Positions 21,692-31,480 of a DNA stretch of 64,000 nucleotides are shown one piece after another (positions within the stretch are counted from its first letter, which is position 1; each line of letters begins with the position of its first letter). The stretch is from Fallopia convolvulus. Its lineage: Eukaryota > Streptophyta > Magnoliopsida > Caryophyllales > Polygonaceae. The stretch spans positions 24,595,324-24,659,323 of the forward strand of contig OZ024733.1 in the NCBI GenBank assembly GCA_964016875.1. Direction: 5' to 3'. The notes under the pieces are model-generated. The model was given only the letters and a program-made list of their open reading frames with translations, made no database searches and was not told where the DNA came from. Position numbers and translations under genes: made by a program.

Positions 21692-22020
21692 GCCGCTCGT
21701 TTGCGCACTCCTTTTTTTTATGTTGCGCACTCCGCTATGGGCGGATTCATAATCCGCACAAGAAAACCCGGTTTTTTTGTTGAACCATGGACGGATCCTA
21801 AACCCGTACAAAAAATGACACCGGTTTTCGAAAAAAACTGGCTTTATGGCCGGATTTAGGATGCGCCCAAAAATGCCCCTTTGGGCGGGTTCCCGGCACG
21901 CCCATATTGTGCGGGTTTCAAACCCGCACATAAAAGGGTCATTTTTTGGAAAAACGGCCCCTTTGGGCGGATTCCCGGCACGCCCATATTGTGCGGGTTT
22001 GAAACCCGCACATAAATTAG
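21692..22020. repeat. Left terminal inverted repeat with palindromic subrepeats
   Basis: The arm contains several GC-rich short palindromes of the form GGGCGGATT-CATAATCCGC and TGCGGGTTTCAAACCCGCA. A unit of ~83 bases starting GCCCCTTTGGGCGG is repeated in tandem (about 21,873-21,955 and 21,957-22,016). The right arm (about 30,545-30,817) has the same style of palindromes in inverse orientation. They may be binding sites for the element's own FAR1-type zinc finger; that is inference. Confidence 0.8.
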
Positions 22021-22141
22021 GGTTTCAACCGACATAACGCGCCTTTTTTACGGCGGCCGAGTTTTTTAATATTCACTTTTCAATTGTTAATTGTTAATTC
22101 CACTAAACGAGAGCATATATGACAAAGTGCATTCTCGTGAG

Positions 22142-25100
22142 ATGTCGACTTCAAGTAGCGGGTCGACAAAGACGTCATCATTTAGCGGGTCATCCTATTC
22201 ATCAGAGTCAACCTCTTCCGTGGGCAATCTTTCTCTTCCCGATAATGAATTGGTTAGTATATGTTGAATCCTTAAATTATAATTATATCTGTTTAGTTTA
22301 TACTTTATTGGTCGTCGGTCGATTTTAGTTTAGGTTGAAACTTGAAATTATTGCTTGTCGGTCGATTAGTAGCCTCGTGTCTAATTTGGAGTATGAAATT
22401 TAAAATTTAATTCGTAATGATGATGATGATCATATTTTATTTGAATTTTTTTAATACTTGCAAGTTCGTAGTTATTACAGGCTTAGTTTAAAGGTTTTCG
22501 GTTTTATTCATAGGTTTGTCCGTATAGTGAGCATGTTGATCACACGGAAGTCGACTTCTCTACGTACTTTAATAAAAATGATGGATTTTATACGATGGAA
22601 GATTTGAGACAATGGGTTAAAACTATCGGTCTTGGTATGTCTATGATCATAATGACCAAGTCCTCCAAACACGATAAGATCATTTTACAATGTTCAAGGT
22701 CGGGTAAGTATAGATCGGGGAGGAAGAATGAGGTGAAGAAAGCACGGGATTCGATGAAGACCGAGTGTCCGTTTGAGTTGCATGGGTTGTTTAGGAGAGG
22801 GAATTCATATACACCCTCTTGTTGGACATTATCGGTAATAAGAGGGTTCCATAACCATGAGCTTCCCCTGGATTTGAAAGGGGTTAGGGGTGCACATCGT
22901 CTTAGTGCGGAGGAGCGCAACCACATAATACTTGCTAGTACATCGGATACAAAGCCTAAGTCCATCTTTATGGAACTTATCCAAAAGAACCCCGAAAGCT
23001 TACTATCGAGGACACAAGTCTATAATTTCAAGGCGTCTCAAAGGAGGATTTCAATGGGTAAATTGAATGTGACAAAATACTCCTTGGTGTGGTTAAAGGA
23101 GAAGGGATTATTGAGTTGTTTTAGTCATCCTGGCATTGAGCGAGTTGTTTATTAGTCATCCTGACTCACGACATTTGCTGAGGATGTTTCCGAATGTCGT
23201 TATCATGGATTGCACGTACAAGACCAATAGGTATGTCATCTCGTTTATGTACCACATTTTTGTTATTGAGTTGTTTTAGTGATCATTAATTCTTTATATA
23301 TAACTATTTGTTGTCAATGTCTAGGTACGGATAGCCTTGTTTGGAGTTTGTAGGGATGACATCCACAAACTTGACGTATTGTATTGCTATTGTCTTCAAG
23401 AGGAAGGAGAAGACGGAGTACTTCAAATGGGCACTATTGTGATTGAAGTTCTTATTCGGAAACCAAAAGCCGCGTGTTTCATGTCGGATAGAGAGGTTGG
23501 AGCATTGAAGGCGGTGAAGAGTGTCTTCAAGGTCCCCCACTTCTTGTGTCAAGTCCATGTGGCTCGGAACGTGAGGGCATATGCAAAAATACAAGATATA
23601 GACCCAGAACGATTCACTAGTAGCTTTCGTCGAGTTATGAGGTCACACACCGAGGAGGAGTATGAGGCCCGACTTGAACATTTTCGGAATATATGGAACG
23701 GCAAAGGTGGAACCGGTTTGGTGTCATATGTTAAGAAGACATGGTTCACTCCGCATAAGGAGAAGCTAGTGAGTGCGTGGTCCGATCATATTCTACATTT
23801 TGCAACAAGAACTACTAACCGATAACCTTACCCTCCTATCATTTTTGTTCAATATTATTTCTCTGAATTTTTTTGTATGTATATATATATATTTATTTAT
23901 TTTCGTCTTATAGGGTTGAGGCTCAACACTCTATGCTAAAAGACATGTTGGAATCTTCCGTTGGAGGCTTTGACACGATCATACAACACTTGGATAACAT
24001 GTTTATGGATCAAGTTCGTCGAATCCAAGAGGAGATGGGAAGGAGTAGATCGGTGACACCGGTTGAAATACTAGATGGACCCGAATGGAAGAAGGTTTTC
24101 TTCGACCGCATAGTGAGAAGGTGTTCGAGAGAATGCATTAAATTGCTATTGCAACAAGTACAAAGAGCGAAAGATGGGGACATATCCGACGAATTGAGTC
24201 ATCGAGACCGTTGTTGGAGAACCTCTATGGGATTGCCTACACCCCAAACGATCAAGGGATATGTTAAAGAAGGTATCCCGTTGGTTCCCGATGAAGTTGA
24301 TATATATTGGAGGCAAGTTTGGTGGGAAGGTTTGGGGGCGAATGATCGATTGCCTGATGATGGGATCAAAGTTTCGTAAGAGAAGAAGATATTGGGGAAG
24401 TTTTGGTCCAAGTTGCAAGCGGGGGAAATTTCCAAGGATACTATCTTCAAGGTCGCCCAAAAGGTGGTGGAGTGTGAAGACCCGCGTTCGGCTTATTTGC
24501 AAGACCCCTCTCGTGGTGAAGCCGATAAGCGAAGGCCAAGGGGGAGTGAGAAGAAGAGTAGTACTAAGAGGGGGAAGACATGGGAGGAGTACATTGACGA
24601 CGAGAATAGTAAAGGCAAGGAGAAGACGATGACGAAGAGGAAGAGGGGGGAGGAGAAGAAGAAGGAAAGGGAGGAGAAGAAGAAGAGGAAGGAGGAGGAG
24701 ATGCAAAAGAGGGATGAAGAAAAGAAGAAGAAGAGGGAGGAGGAGAGGCAAAAGAGGGATGAAGAAAAGAAGAAGAAGAGGGAGGAGGAGAAGAAGAAGA
24801 GGGAGGAGGAGAGGAAGAAGAGGGAGGAGGAGGAGAAGCGCACTACCGTTGTGTCGCCTAAGTCGACGTATGACCTTGATTTTGATTGGTGTAATGATAC
24901 GATTGACCCCTTCATGTTTCAATACATATCTCGGCACCAAGATGTAGAGGGTGATGGTCATTGTGGGTATTGATCAATTGTCGTGTTACTTGGTGAAGAT
25001 GAAAGTAAGTACATGGAGGTTTGGTTGACTCTTTCGAGTTACATTGTACAACATCAAAATAAGTTGGAATTGGTGTACGAGGAAAATGGTGGAATACCGA

Positions 25101-25580
25101 GGCTTGTTCAGGAAGTGAGCATGACAACATCCCCGTGCCGTAAAGAGGATTGGATGGTAGTTCCGATGATGGGGTTGGTGTTTGCGACTTTGCACAAAGT
25201 GGTCGTCGTCGTGTTGAGTAGATTTGGGCCGGACACATGCCTCCCATTGTGGGCAGAGCAGGGAGATGAGCCTCCTTTGACGGTATATGCTATGGAACTT
25301 GTCGGGACCCCCAACGCTGGACATTTTGTACCAGTATGTTTTCTTGACCAAAAGCTTGATTTTAACCTAAATTTGTTAACATATTTTAATAATGTTATAT
25401 TGTGTGTAGATTTGGTTAGAAAACGATGAATGTCCTATCCCCCTCCCCCCTCCCCCGCCTAGACAATGGACAACGTACAAGCAACCAAGTGTGGATGGAT
25501 GGGAAACGCACCACCGCTACAAGAGCCGAATGCAAGAGTATGTGGTTCGACGAGCGAGTTCTGGACGAGGACCTATATTT
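22142..25580 (+). pseudogene. MULE transposase fused to OTU-like cysteine protease
   Basis: Exon-like blocks: 22,142-22,250 (serine-rich leader), 22,514-23,231, 23,324-23,825, 23,914-25,335, and a tail near 25,409-25,580. Block 2 has a FAR1/GCM-type zinc-binding region (CSRSGKY, TECPFELHG, RGFHNHEL). The MULE DDE core shows MDCTYKTNRY, FMSDREVGALKAV with FLCQVHVARNV, and VEAQHSMLKDML, giving the D, D, E acids. A lysine/glutamate-rich coil (about 24,640-24,840) leads into an OTU-like domain with DVEGDGHCGY (Asp/Cys) and NAGHFVPV (His). From 23,914 on, everything is one frame with only TAA 24,377 and TGA 24,971, so transposase and OTU were one protein. Other breaks: a ~35-base imperfect duplication near 23,115-23,165, a stop at 23,328 and a shift near 23,440. 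Confidence 0.85.
24640..24840 (+). repeat. GAAGAAGAGGGAGGA-type purine minisatellite encoding a K/E coil
   Basis: Near-tandem AAGAAGAAGAGGGAGGAGGA units encode a (KKKREEE)n charged helix linking transposase and OTU-like parts. The length is likely variable between copies because of repeat slippage. The long leucine-rich frame on the opposite strand is only its antisense. Confidence 0.85.
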
Positions 25581-25684
25581 ACTTAGGATTGTAATTAATG
25601 TTATATATTATAGTTACACTTTTGACTACTATATGTAAAAATGAAATGTTTTTTATTTAAATAAAGCGACGTCGTTTTTATATT

Positions 25685-26640
25685 AAAATTGAAATTTTTT
25701 GTTGCGCACTCGAATATTAGAAACGGGGCCAAAACGCGACCGAGTTTTTTCCGCCCCGGACCGCGTATCCCACTGTTTTGCTCGTTGGCGTAGAAACGCC
25801 CACATAGGCGGATTTGTAATCCGCCCATTTGGGCGGATTTGTAAGCCGCCCATTTGGGCGGTTTAGGGTTTAGGGTTTAGGCTTTAGGCTTTAGGGTTTA
25901 GGATTTTGATTTTTGATTTGGAACACGCCCAAACGGGCTTTCTCGTATTAAAATTTAATAACTTGTGCGGGTTATAAATTCGCACAAAATGTTAATGTGT
26001 TTATGGATATCATTTAACCTATAAATACCACCATGTTGTCCTTCAATCATCAAATAATACTTCCAAGCCTCACATATCTTTTTGCAACTAACGAACCCCT
26101 CATCGAGAATTCTGCAACCATTATTCAACGTGATAGTGGACTTTATCGGTTGATGGCTTCTCGTTGTGCTGAGTAGCTAGGGCAAATGATGTATATGAGT
26201 TGAACCATCGTAAGCAATGTCTAGGAGAAAGCGTCAAACACCACTATAAGCTCATCGTAAGCAATGTCTAGGAGAAAGCGTCAAACTTCATATATCACTT
26301 TCAAATCTCATGTTTAACTTTCAAACCTCATGTCTAATTTCATATATTACTTCTCTTAGACTAATATTTGTTTTGTATACAGTGGCATAGGAGGTCTTCA
26401 ACCATTTAATTAAGCTCATGTATGTTTTATTTCGATCTTATTTTGATTTTATATACCTTAAAACTCTAAACCATAAACCAAAACCCTAAACCTTGTTGTG
26501 CTAGTTTTAAACACGGCCAATATGGGTGGGTTCAAAACCCGCCCATATTTTCAAATTTACGCTAACACGGCCAATATGGCGCCAATATGGGCGGGTTCAA
26601 AACCCGTCCATATTGTGTGAAAATTTTTGTTAAAATAATT
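25685..26640. repeat. GC palindrome clusters and telomere-like repeats inside the MULE
   Basis: A stretch near 25,805-25,865 has three ATTTGGGCGGATTTGTAAKCC-like palindromes, followed at 25,860-25,905 by six TTTAGGG/TTTAGGC units (plant telomere-type). Near 26,470-26,500 CCCTAAACC-type units occur in the opposite orientation, followed by further GGGCGGGTTCAAAACCCG palindromes at about 26,525-26,610. A ~43-base unit (CATCGTAAGCAATGTCTAGG...) is duplicated at about 26,207-26,287. The region lies between the converging genes; no ORF is credible here. Confidence 0.7.
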
Positions 26641-26948
26641 TTTTTAATTTTTCTTTCTAAATAATAAATAATACCCACTTTTTGTGTTAAAATTTCAAAT
26701 TAAAAATTTTCAAGTTAATTTTTTTTCAAATGAAGTCATCCATATTTTGTTAATAAACATTCAAAATTCCTAAATAAAAACATACTCACATTTCTATGGG
26801 ATAGCAAATTAAACTTCTATTTACATGGAACATTTTATTTTCAAACTTTTTACTAAATATGGCCCTAAATATATGATGTCCCTATATTTTGATTTTTAAT
26901 AAAATATGACTATTTTTTATTAATTATAAATAAAAATAAAATTGTTTT

Positions 26949-27130
26949 AAACGTCAACAATCCAAAATCGTCGAAATCGTCATAACATAATCTAAAACAA
27001 TTCATACAACGTCAACAATCCAAAATTGTCGAAATCGTCATAAAATAATCTAAAACAATCCATACAACGTCAACTATCCAAAACTAAATCCAAACAACAA
27101 TCCAAACTAAATCAAAAAAACAATCCAAAC
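26949..27130. repeat. Tandem repeat of ~58 bases
   Basis: Units containing AACGTCAACAATCCAAAATC and GTCGAAATCGTCATAA...ATCTAAAACAA repeat two full times, then degenerate into CAAACAACAATCCAAACTAAA units. The array lies just 3' of the PMD gene's stop. No coding potential. Confidence 0.7.
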
Positions 27131-30100
27131 TAAATCCAAACAACAATCCAAATACAAAATAACATAAATGTCAACACAATCAATCCGCCCAATCGGGGTG
27201 GTTGTCCGGGTCAGCCCAACCTGGACCTCTCTCTCAGCCTCCTCTCTCGCCCGCTCTTCCGCCATCCTAGACGACTCCCCTCGTTCCCAAATGGATGGGA
27301 CACGATCCCTGCGCTCGGCCGACCTCGACGACTCCGCCGGACTCTGCGATGCTCGACTCAAAGGGGGAGCAATCGGTGTAACGTCCAGCCCACAGAGACC
27401 TCCCAAGTAAGGTAAATCAATCTGAGCAAGCCCCTCTATGGCCGAAAGCACGTGTGCCCTGATTAGCTGGAAACGCTGCAATATAAAACGACATGTGCAA
27501 TTAGATCATATTTATATACACAACTCAAAAGTAATTCTTAGATAATATAAACACACTCACCCTGTGAAAATCGACAACCGGAAGAGGGGCTCGAACGATG
27601 CGCGGCTAAACGGGCGCCCTCGGACACACATACGGATGCGAGATTTGTAAGAACTAGTCCAAGTACTCGTCGTCGACGTCCCAAGGAGTGACAGCACGTG
27701 GCGACGTGAGGATGAATGGACAAATGTGGTCCATAAATGTACCCCACCCGTAATACTCGTCGTCGAAGTCAAGGAAGTGCCTTGACTTCCCCTTAAGAGA
27801 CGCGTGGTACGATAACGTCCAAAGATCGACTCTGAACTCCTCCCCACTGTCGCACGCATCTCTCGGGCATGTACGGCTCATAGATGTCGAAATATCGGAT
27901 GGTGCCCCGATACCTCGACGTCGGATACTGGAGATCCAGGTCAACTCGAGAATAGGGGGTCCAACAAACCTGAAATATAAAGAAATGACATCGGGAAACG
28001 TAAATTTAAAAATAACGATTCATTACAAAAATATAAGGGATACGTACATCCTCCGGTCGGTAACAGTCGAGGATGCGCCGATAGTAGATCGACGTATCGT
28101 ACGTCTGTAACTTTGTGCGATCGACCCGATAGCGACATGCTCTCCTCTCATCGTCCTCTGCTCCAGGCAACGGGTTCGGGTTGCCAGGGAAATAGATGAA
28201 TTACATCCATATCCACATCTATGGCACCCCGAAAAAAATAAAATCAGTTCACTTTACGAAGATTTCGAAAAAGACATTTTCAATCAAAACTACCAAATAC
28301 CTGAAGAAGATATGAGCAACCTGCCAACTGAGCCACCCCGACCCGTGAAGCCTCCCCAAGATTGCGGTAGAGAAATGCCAACGTGCCGACGCCCCATACA
28401 GTCTCGACAACCCGAGCCCAATCCTCAAACAACGCCAACATATCAACATCTACACTGTTCGTGGATTTGTCCACGAACAAGCTGGTGGACAAGTAATGCC
28501 ATAGAAAACCGGCAGCTATGCACTCTGGCGAGTAGTCGGAAGCCATCATCACAAGTAAGTGATCGAAGAAATCTCGGCTGTGTAGATGACCCTTCTTAAG
28601 GTCCTTGAGGAAGTCACGCTGGTCGGGTAACACATAGTCGTCTGTCGTGCCAAATATATACTCAACCATATCAGCGCACTCAGCAGAGGAGAAAGTGTGA
28701 GCTACCTCGTGCCCCTCAATCGGCAAACCGAGGATGATGGCAACGTCGTGGAGCGTAATCGTCATCTCGCCCCACGGAAAATGAAAGTTGTTGGTCTCTG
28801 GATGCCAACGCTCTACAAAAGCAGAAATGAGGCCATGGTCGACGTTGTCGAAATCAAAGTACAATAGCTGTGTCAGGCTGGTCTGTTGAATCATCCATAA
28901 CCACGAACCCTGTGCAACATCAACGTCAGCTGACGGAATGTGAGCCCTCCATCGGACAAACTCCCTCGGTCTACTGTGACACGTAATACGTCGAACAGGT
29001 CCGTCCATGTCGTTCCTAAACGTGCCGAGTGACTTCCAAATCAAGTCGGCGGTGTGTGTGGAAATCCTGTAATACAGATGGATCGTCGATCCCATACGGT
29101 GTCTGCTCGGGCAAGTCGGCCTGTGGAGGCTGGGCCTCTGTCCCCCCCAACAGAATCTACAACCACCTCATCCAAATGAATCTGAGTCGGGTCGGAGGGC
29201 AAAGTATCAGATTGCGGAGGGTCGGACTGGGGCGGATGCGAGAATGATGACGATGGCTCGTTCGGAGCCTCTCCCATCCCAACAGAATCCCGATAAGCCT
29301 CTGTCGTCCCAACAGAATCAACCATCATATCGTCTAACTGAGTCGGTGGGACCTCATCATGGAGAGGCTGATCCTCTCCCGTCGCAGCAGAATCAAGACG
29401 AGCATCCGGCTCGGAGGTCAATTCTTCGTGTCGCCTCTTGCGACCCGAAGCCGTGACAAAACGAATCTCTGTAGCTCTACCATCAGCTGTATACTGTCGA
29501 ATGTGTTCTACTACCTCCTGTTATTTAATATATTATTAATTACTTAATAAATTTGCCTCATTTATTTTATTTCACTCAAACTAATCCTAATTTTTATTAT
29601 TTTTATTTACGATTGTTACAACATAAAAATAACATTTCTAATATAATACATATTCACTTTACGTCACAATTTCTAATTTCTATCATACAATTTTTCACTA
29701 TAATATAATTCCTAATAATATATATATATATTATTTCTAAGGTAATTTTTAAATAAAATATATGAATTTCATATATTTTATTCAATATGCATTTCATAAA
29801 TAAAATACATGCGTTTTATATAATATAAATTCTAATCTAATATAAACTTCATATACATTTCGCTAAATAAAGTATAAGCATTTTATATAATATAATTTCT
29901 AATCTAATATGCATTTCATATATATTTCGCTAAATCAAATATATTTACGGGCATATATTTAACATGATTTCGGTAAATATTAAATAAACTATCGATATAA
30001 ATCTATATATAATATATATTCAAAATATATTTTAAAAAATACCTCATCCGTCATTCTCCTCCGACGCACCGGACGACCAGGATTCGCATCCTCCGTCGCT

Positions 30101-30429
30101 CTCGACTCGATTGGGCCCGCATCCTCCTCCATCTCCACCGTCGTCATACTCCTCTCCACCACAGCCACCTCCGCCGCTCCTGCCGCCGTGACTTCGCCGG
30201 CAACCTGGGCAGATCCGGAATCCGCCAACGGTTGGACGGAGCTGGAATGCGTCGGAAGTCCACCGGCAACCTCGAATCGAGAGCTCTCTCGCTCTTCAAT
30301 GGATCTGGAATCGAGAGCTCCGTCGGCATCTTCAACGGATCTGGAACCCGCCGACGGTTGGGCGGAGCCAGATTCCGTCGAAGTACCCAACTTCGTCGGC
30401 ATCTCACTCTCTCTCGCTCTTTCGTCCAT
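27107..30429 (-). pseudogene. Plant mobile domain (PMD, aminotransferase-like) gene in the MULE
   Basis: Five exon-like blocks with splice signals: 30,043-30,429 (MDERARESEMPTKLGTS leader), 28,301-29,517, 28,048-28,218, 27,561-27,969, 27,107-27,475. Block 2 carries the PMD signature AFVERWHPETNNFHFPWGEM followed by TITLHDVAIILGLPIEG. Block 4 has RYFDIYEPYMPERCVRQWG, the usual PMD C-terminal segment. PMD proteins of the MAIN/MAIL1 family act in gene and transposon silencing; many relatives sit in transposons. Breaks: two shifts in block 2, one in a C7 run near 29,143 and one in a TG repeat near 29,052; a TAA near 28,203; a shift near 27,800 and a TAG near 27,657. DSVGTTEA-like repeats precede the domain. 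Broken as read, though the repeat-tract shifts might be sequence errors. Confidence 0.85.
29518..30042. other. AT-rich first intron of the PMD gene
   Basis: Bounded by a GT on the minus strand at 30,042 and an AG at 29,518. Very AT-rich, with repeated ATTTCATATATATTTCGCTAA-like phrases (about 29,850-29,950). No gene seen. Confidence 0.6.
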
Positions 30430-30544
30430 TGAATTCGGCTTTGAATCGGCTTTGAATCGGCTTTTGATTTTCCGAAGAAGCGCTCGCTGGTTTGGTTTTG
30501 ATTTTACGAAGAAGACGATGGAAGGAAGGCGATGAAGTGCGGCG

Positions 30545-30817
30545 GCATTTATTAAGGTTTGGAACCCGCACAAGTTAACCTAATTTTTGCTTCTTGGACG
30601 GGTTTCAAATCCGTCCACGAACCCGGTCCTGAATTTTTTTACGCGTTACAGATCCGCCCATGAAACCCGATTTTTCCTTATTTTTTGGACGGATTTTGGA
30701 TCCGCCCACTACGAACCCGATTTTCAAACAAAATTCCTGGAAAATCATATGCGGATTATGGATCCGCCCATAACAGAGTGGGCATCATAAAAAAAAAGAT
30801 TGCGCAAAAATTACCTG
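30545..30817. repeat. Right terminal inverted repeat of the MULE
   Basis: It contains GACGGGTTTCAAATCCGTCC, GGACGGATTTTGGATCCGCC and GCGGATTATGGATCCGCCC palindromes. Read on the minus strand it aligns to the left arm from the terminus inwards. It ends at ATTACCTG next to the 9-bp duplication. The PMD gene's first exon starts about 120 bases inside it. Confidence 0.85.
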
Positions 30818-31480
30818 ATATTCATGCAAGACACGGTATTCTTTTTTTTGGTCAGGAAAGGCACGGTATTCTACTTTTTTTTTTTTTTGGTAGAAGGTAT
30901 TCTACTTATTAATGACCAGCTAAATTTACTTACCTTTTTCAAGGTTTTGGTTATGTTTATGATCTCATGTATGCTCAAACATTGATTCGATTTTGACATT
31001 TATCCAATACTTGAAATTAAACAAATGAATTTTTTTAACCGAAACAATCTTTAAAATCCAAACCTCAAAAATCGGATGCCACAACAAGGGAACATAAGAT
31101 CTGAACACTCAACAGTATACAATTTCACTATAATTAATTACGAAGTAACAGAAACCATCCTTCACGAAGAACTTCATTGCAGAAAGAATTACAATCTTAT
31201 ATCAAGAAATTTAAAAAAGAAAAGGATGGTAGAAGAAAGGATGGTTCTGCAGGTTGTATGCCTACTCTTTTCACAATTTCACCTCACCTCATATGTACCC
31301 TGTCCATATCTCTAAAATCCAAACTTACTAACAACGCTTAAGATCCTGCACTTACCCATGAAAGTTATATATTCCAGTTGCTTAGTCAGAACCAGAAATC
31401 TTCAGGATCATAAGCGGTCTCTCATATGTCAATTTGGTCCCCTTCCCCACAAGCCTTTTCTTTTAGCCTTCAAGGATCTA

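Larger units (their letters stand above)
21683..30826. mobile_element. 9.1-kb Mutator-like element carrying transposase-OTU and a PMD gene
   Basis: A 9-bp direct repeat ATATTCATG (21,683-21,691 and 30,818-30,826) brackets 21,692-30,817. The ends are long imperfect inverted repeats (~300 bp). Left TTTGCGCACTCC then T-run ATGTTGCGCACTCCGCTATG corresponds to right, reversed, TTTTGCGCAATC then T-run ATGATGCCCACTCTGTTATG. Inside are, on the plus strand, a MuDR/FAR1-type transposase fused to an OTU-like domain, and on the minus strand a multi-exon plant mobile domain gene. Both genes start near their own terminal repeat and run towards each other. 9-bp duplications and long terminal repeats are typical of Mutator-like elements. 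All genes carry breaks, so this copy is not autonomous now. Confidence 0.92.

Noticed and set aside
24146..24961. Long leucine/proline-rich reading frame on the minus strand
   Set aside because: It is the antisense of the K/E-coil repeat and OTU region of the transposase gene; composition follows from the purine minisatellite.
25860..25905. True telomere or chromosome end
   Set aside because: Only about six degenerate units inside a transposon; interstitial.
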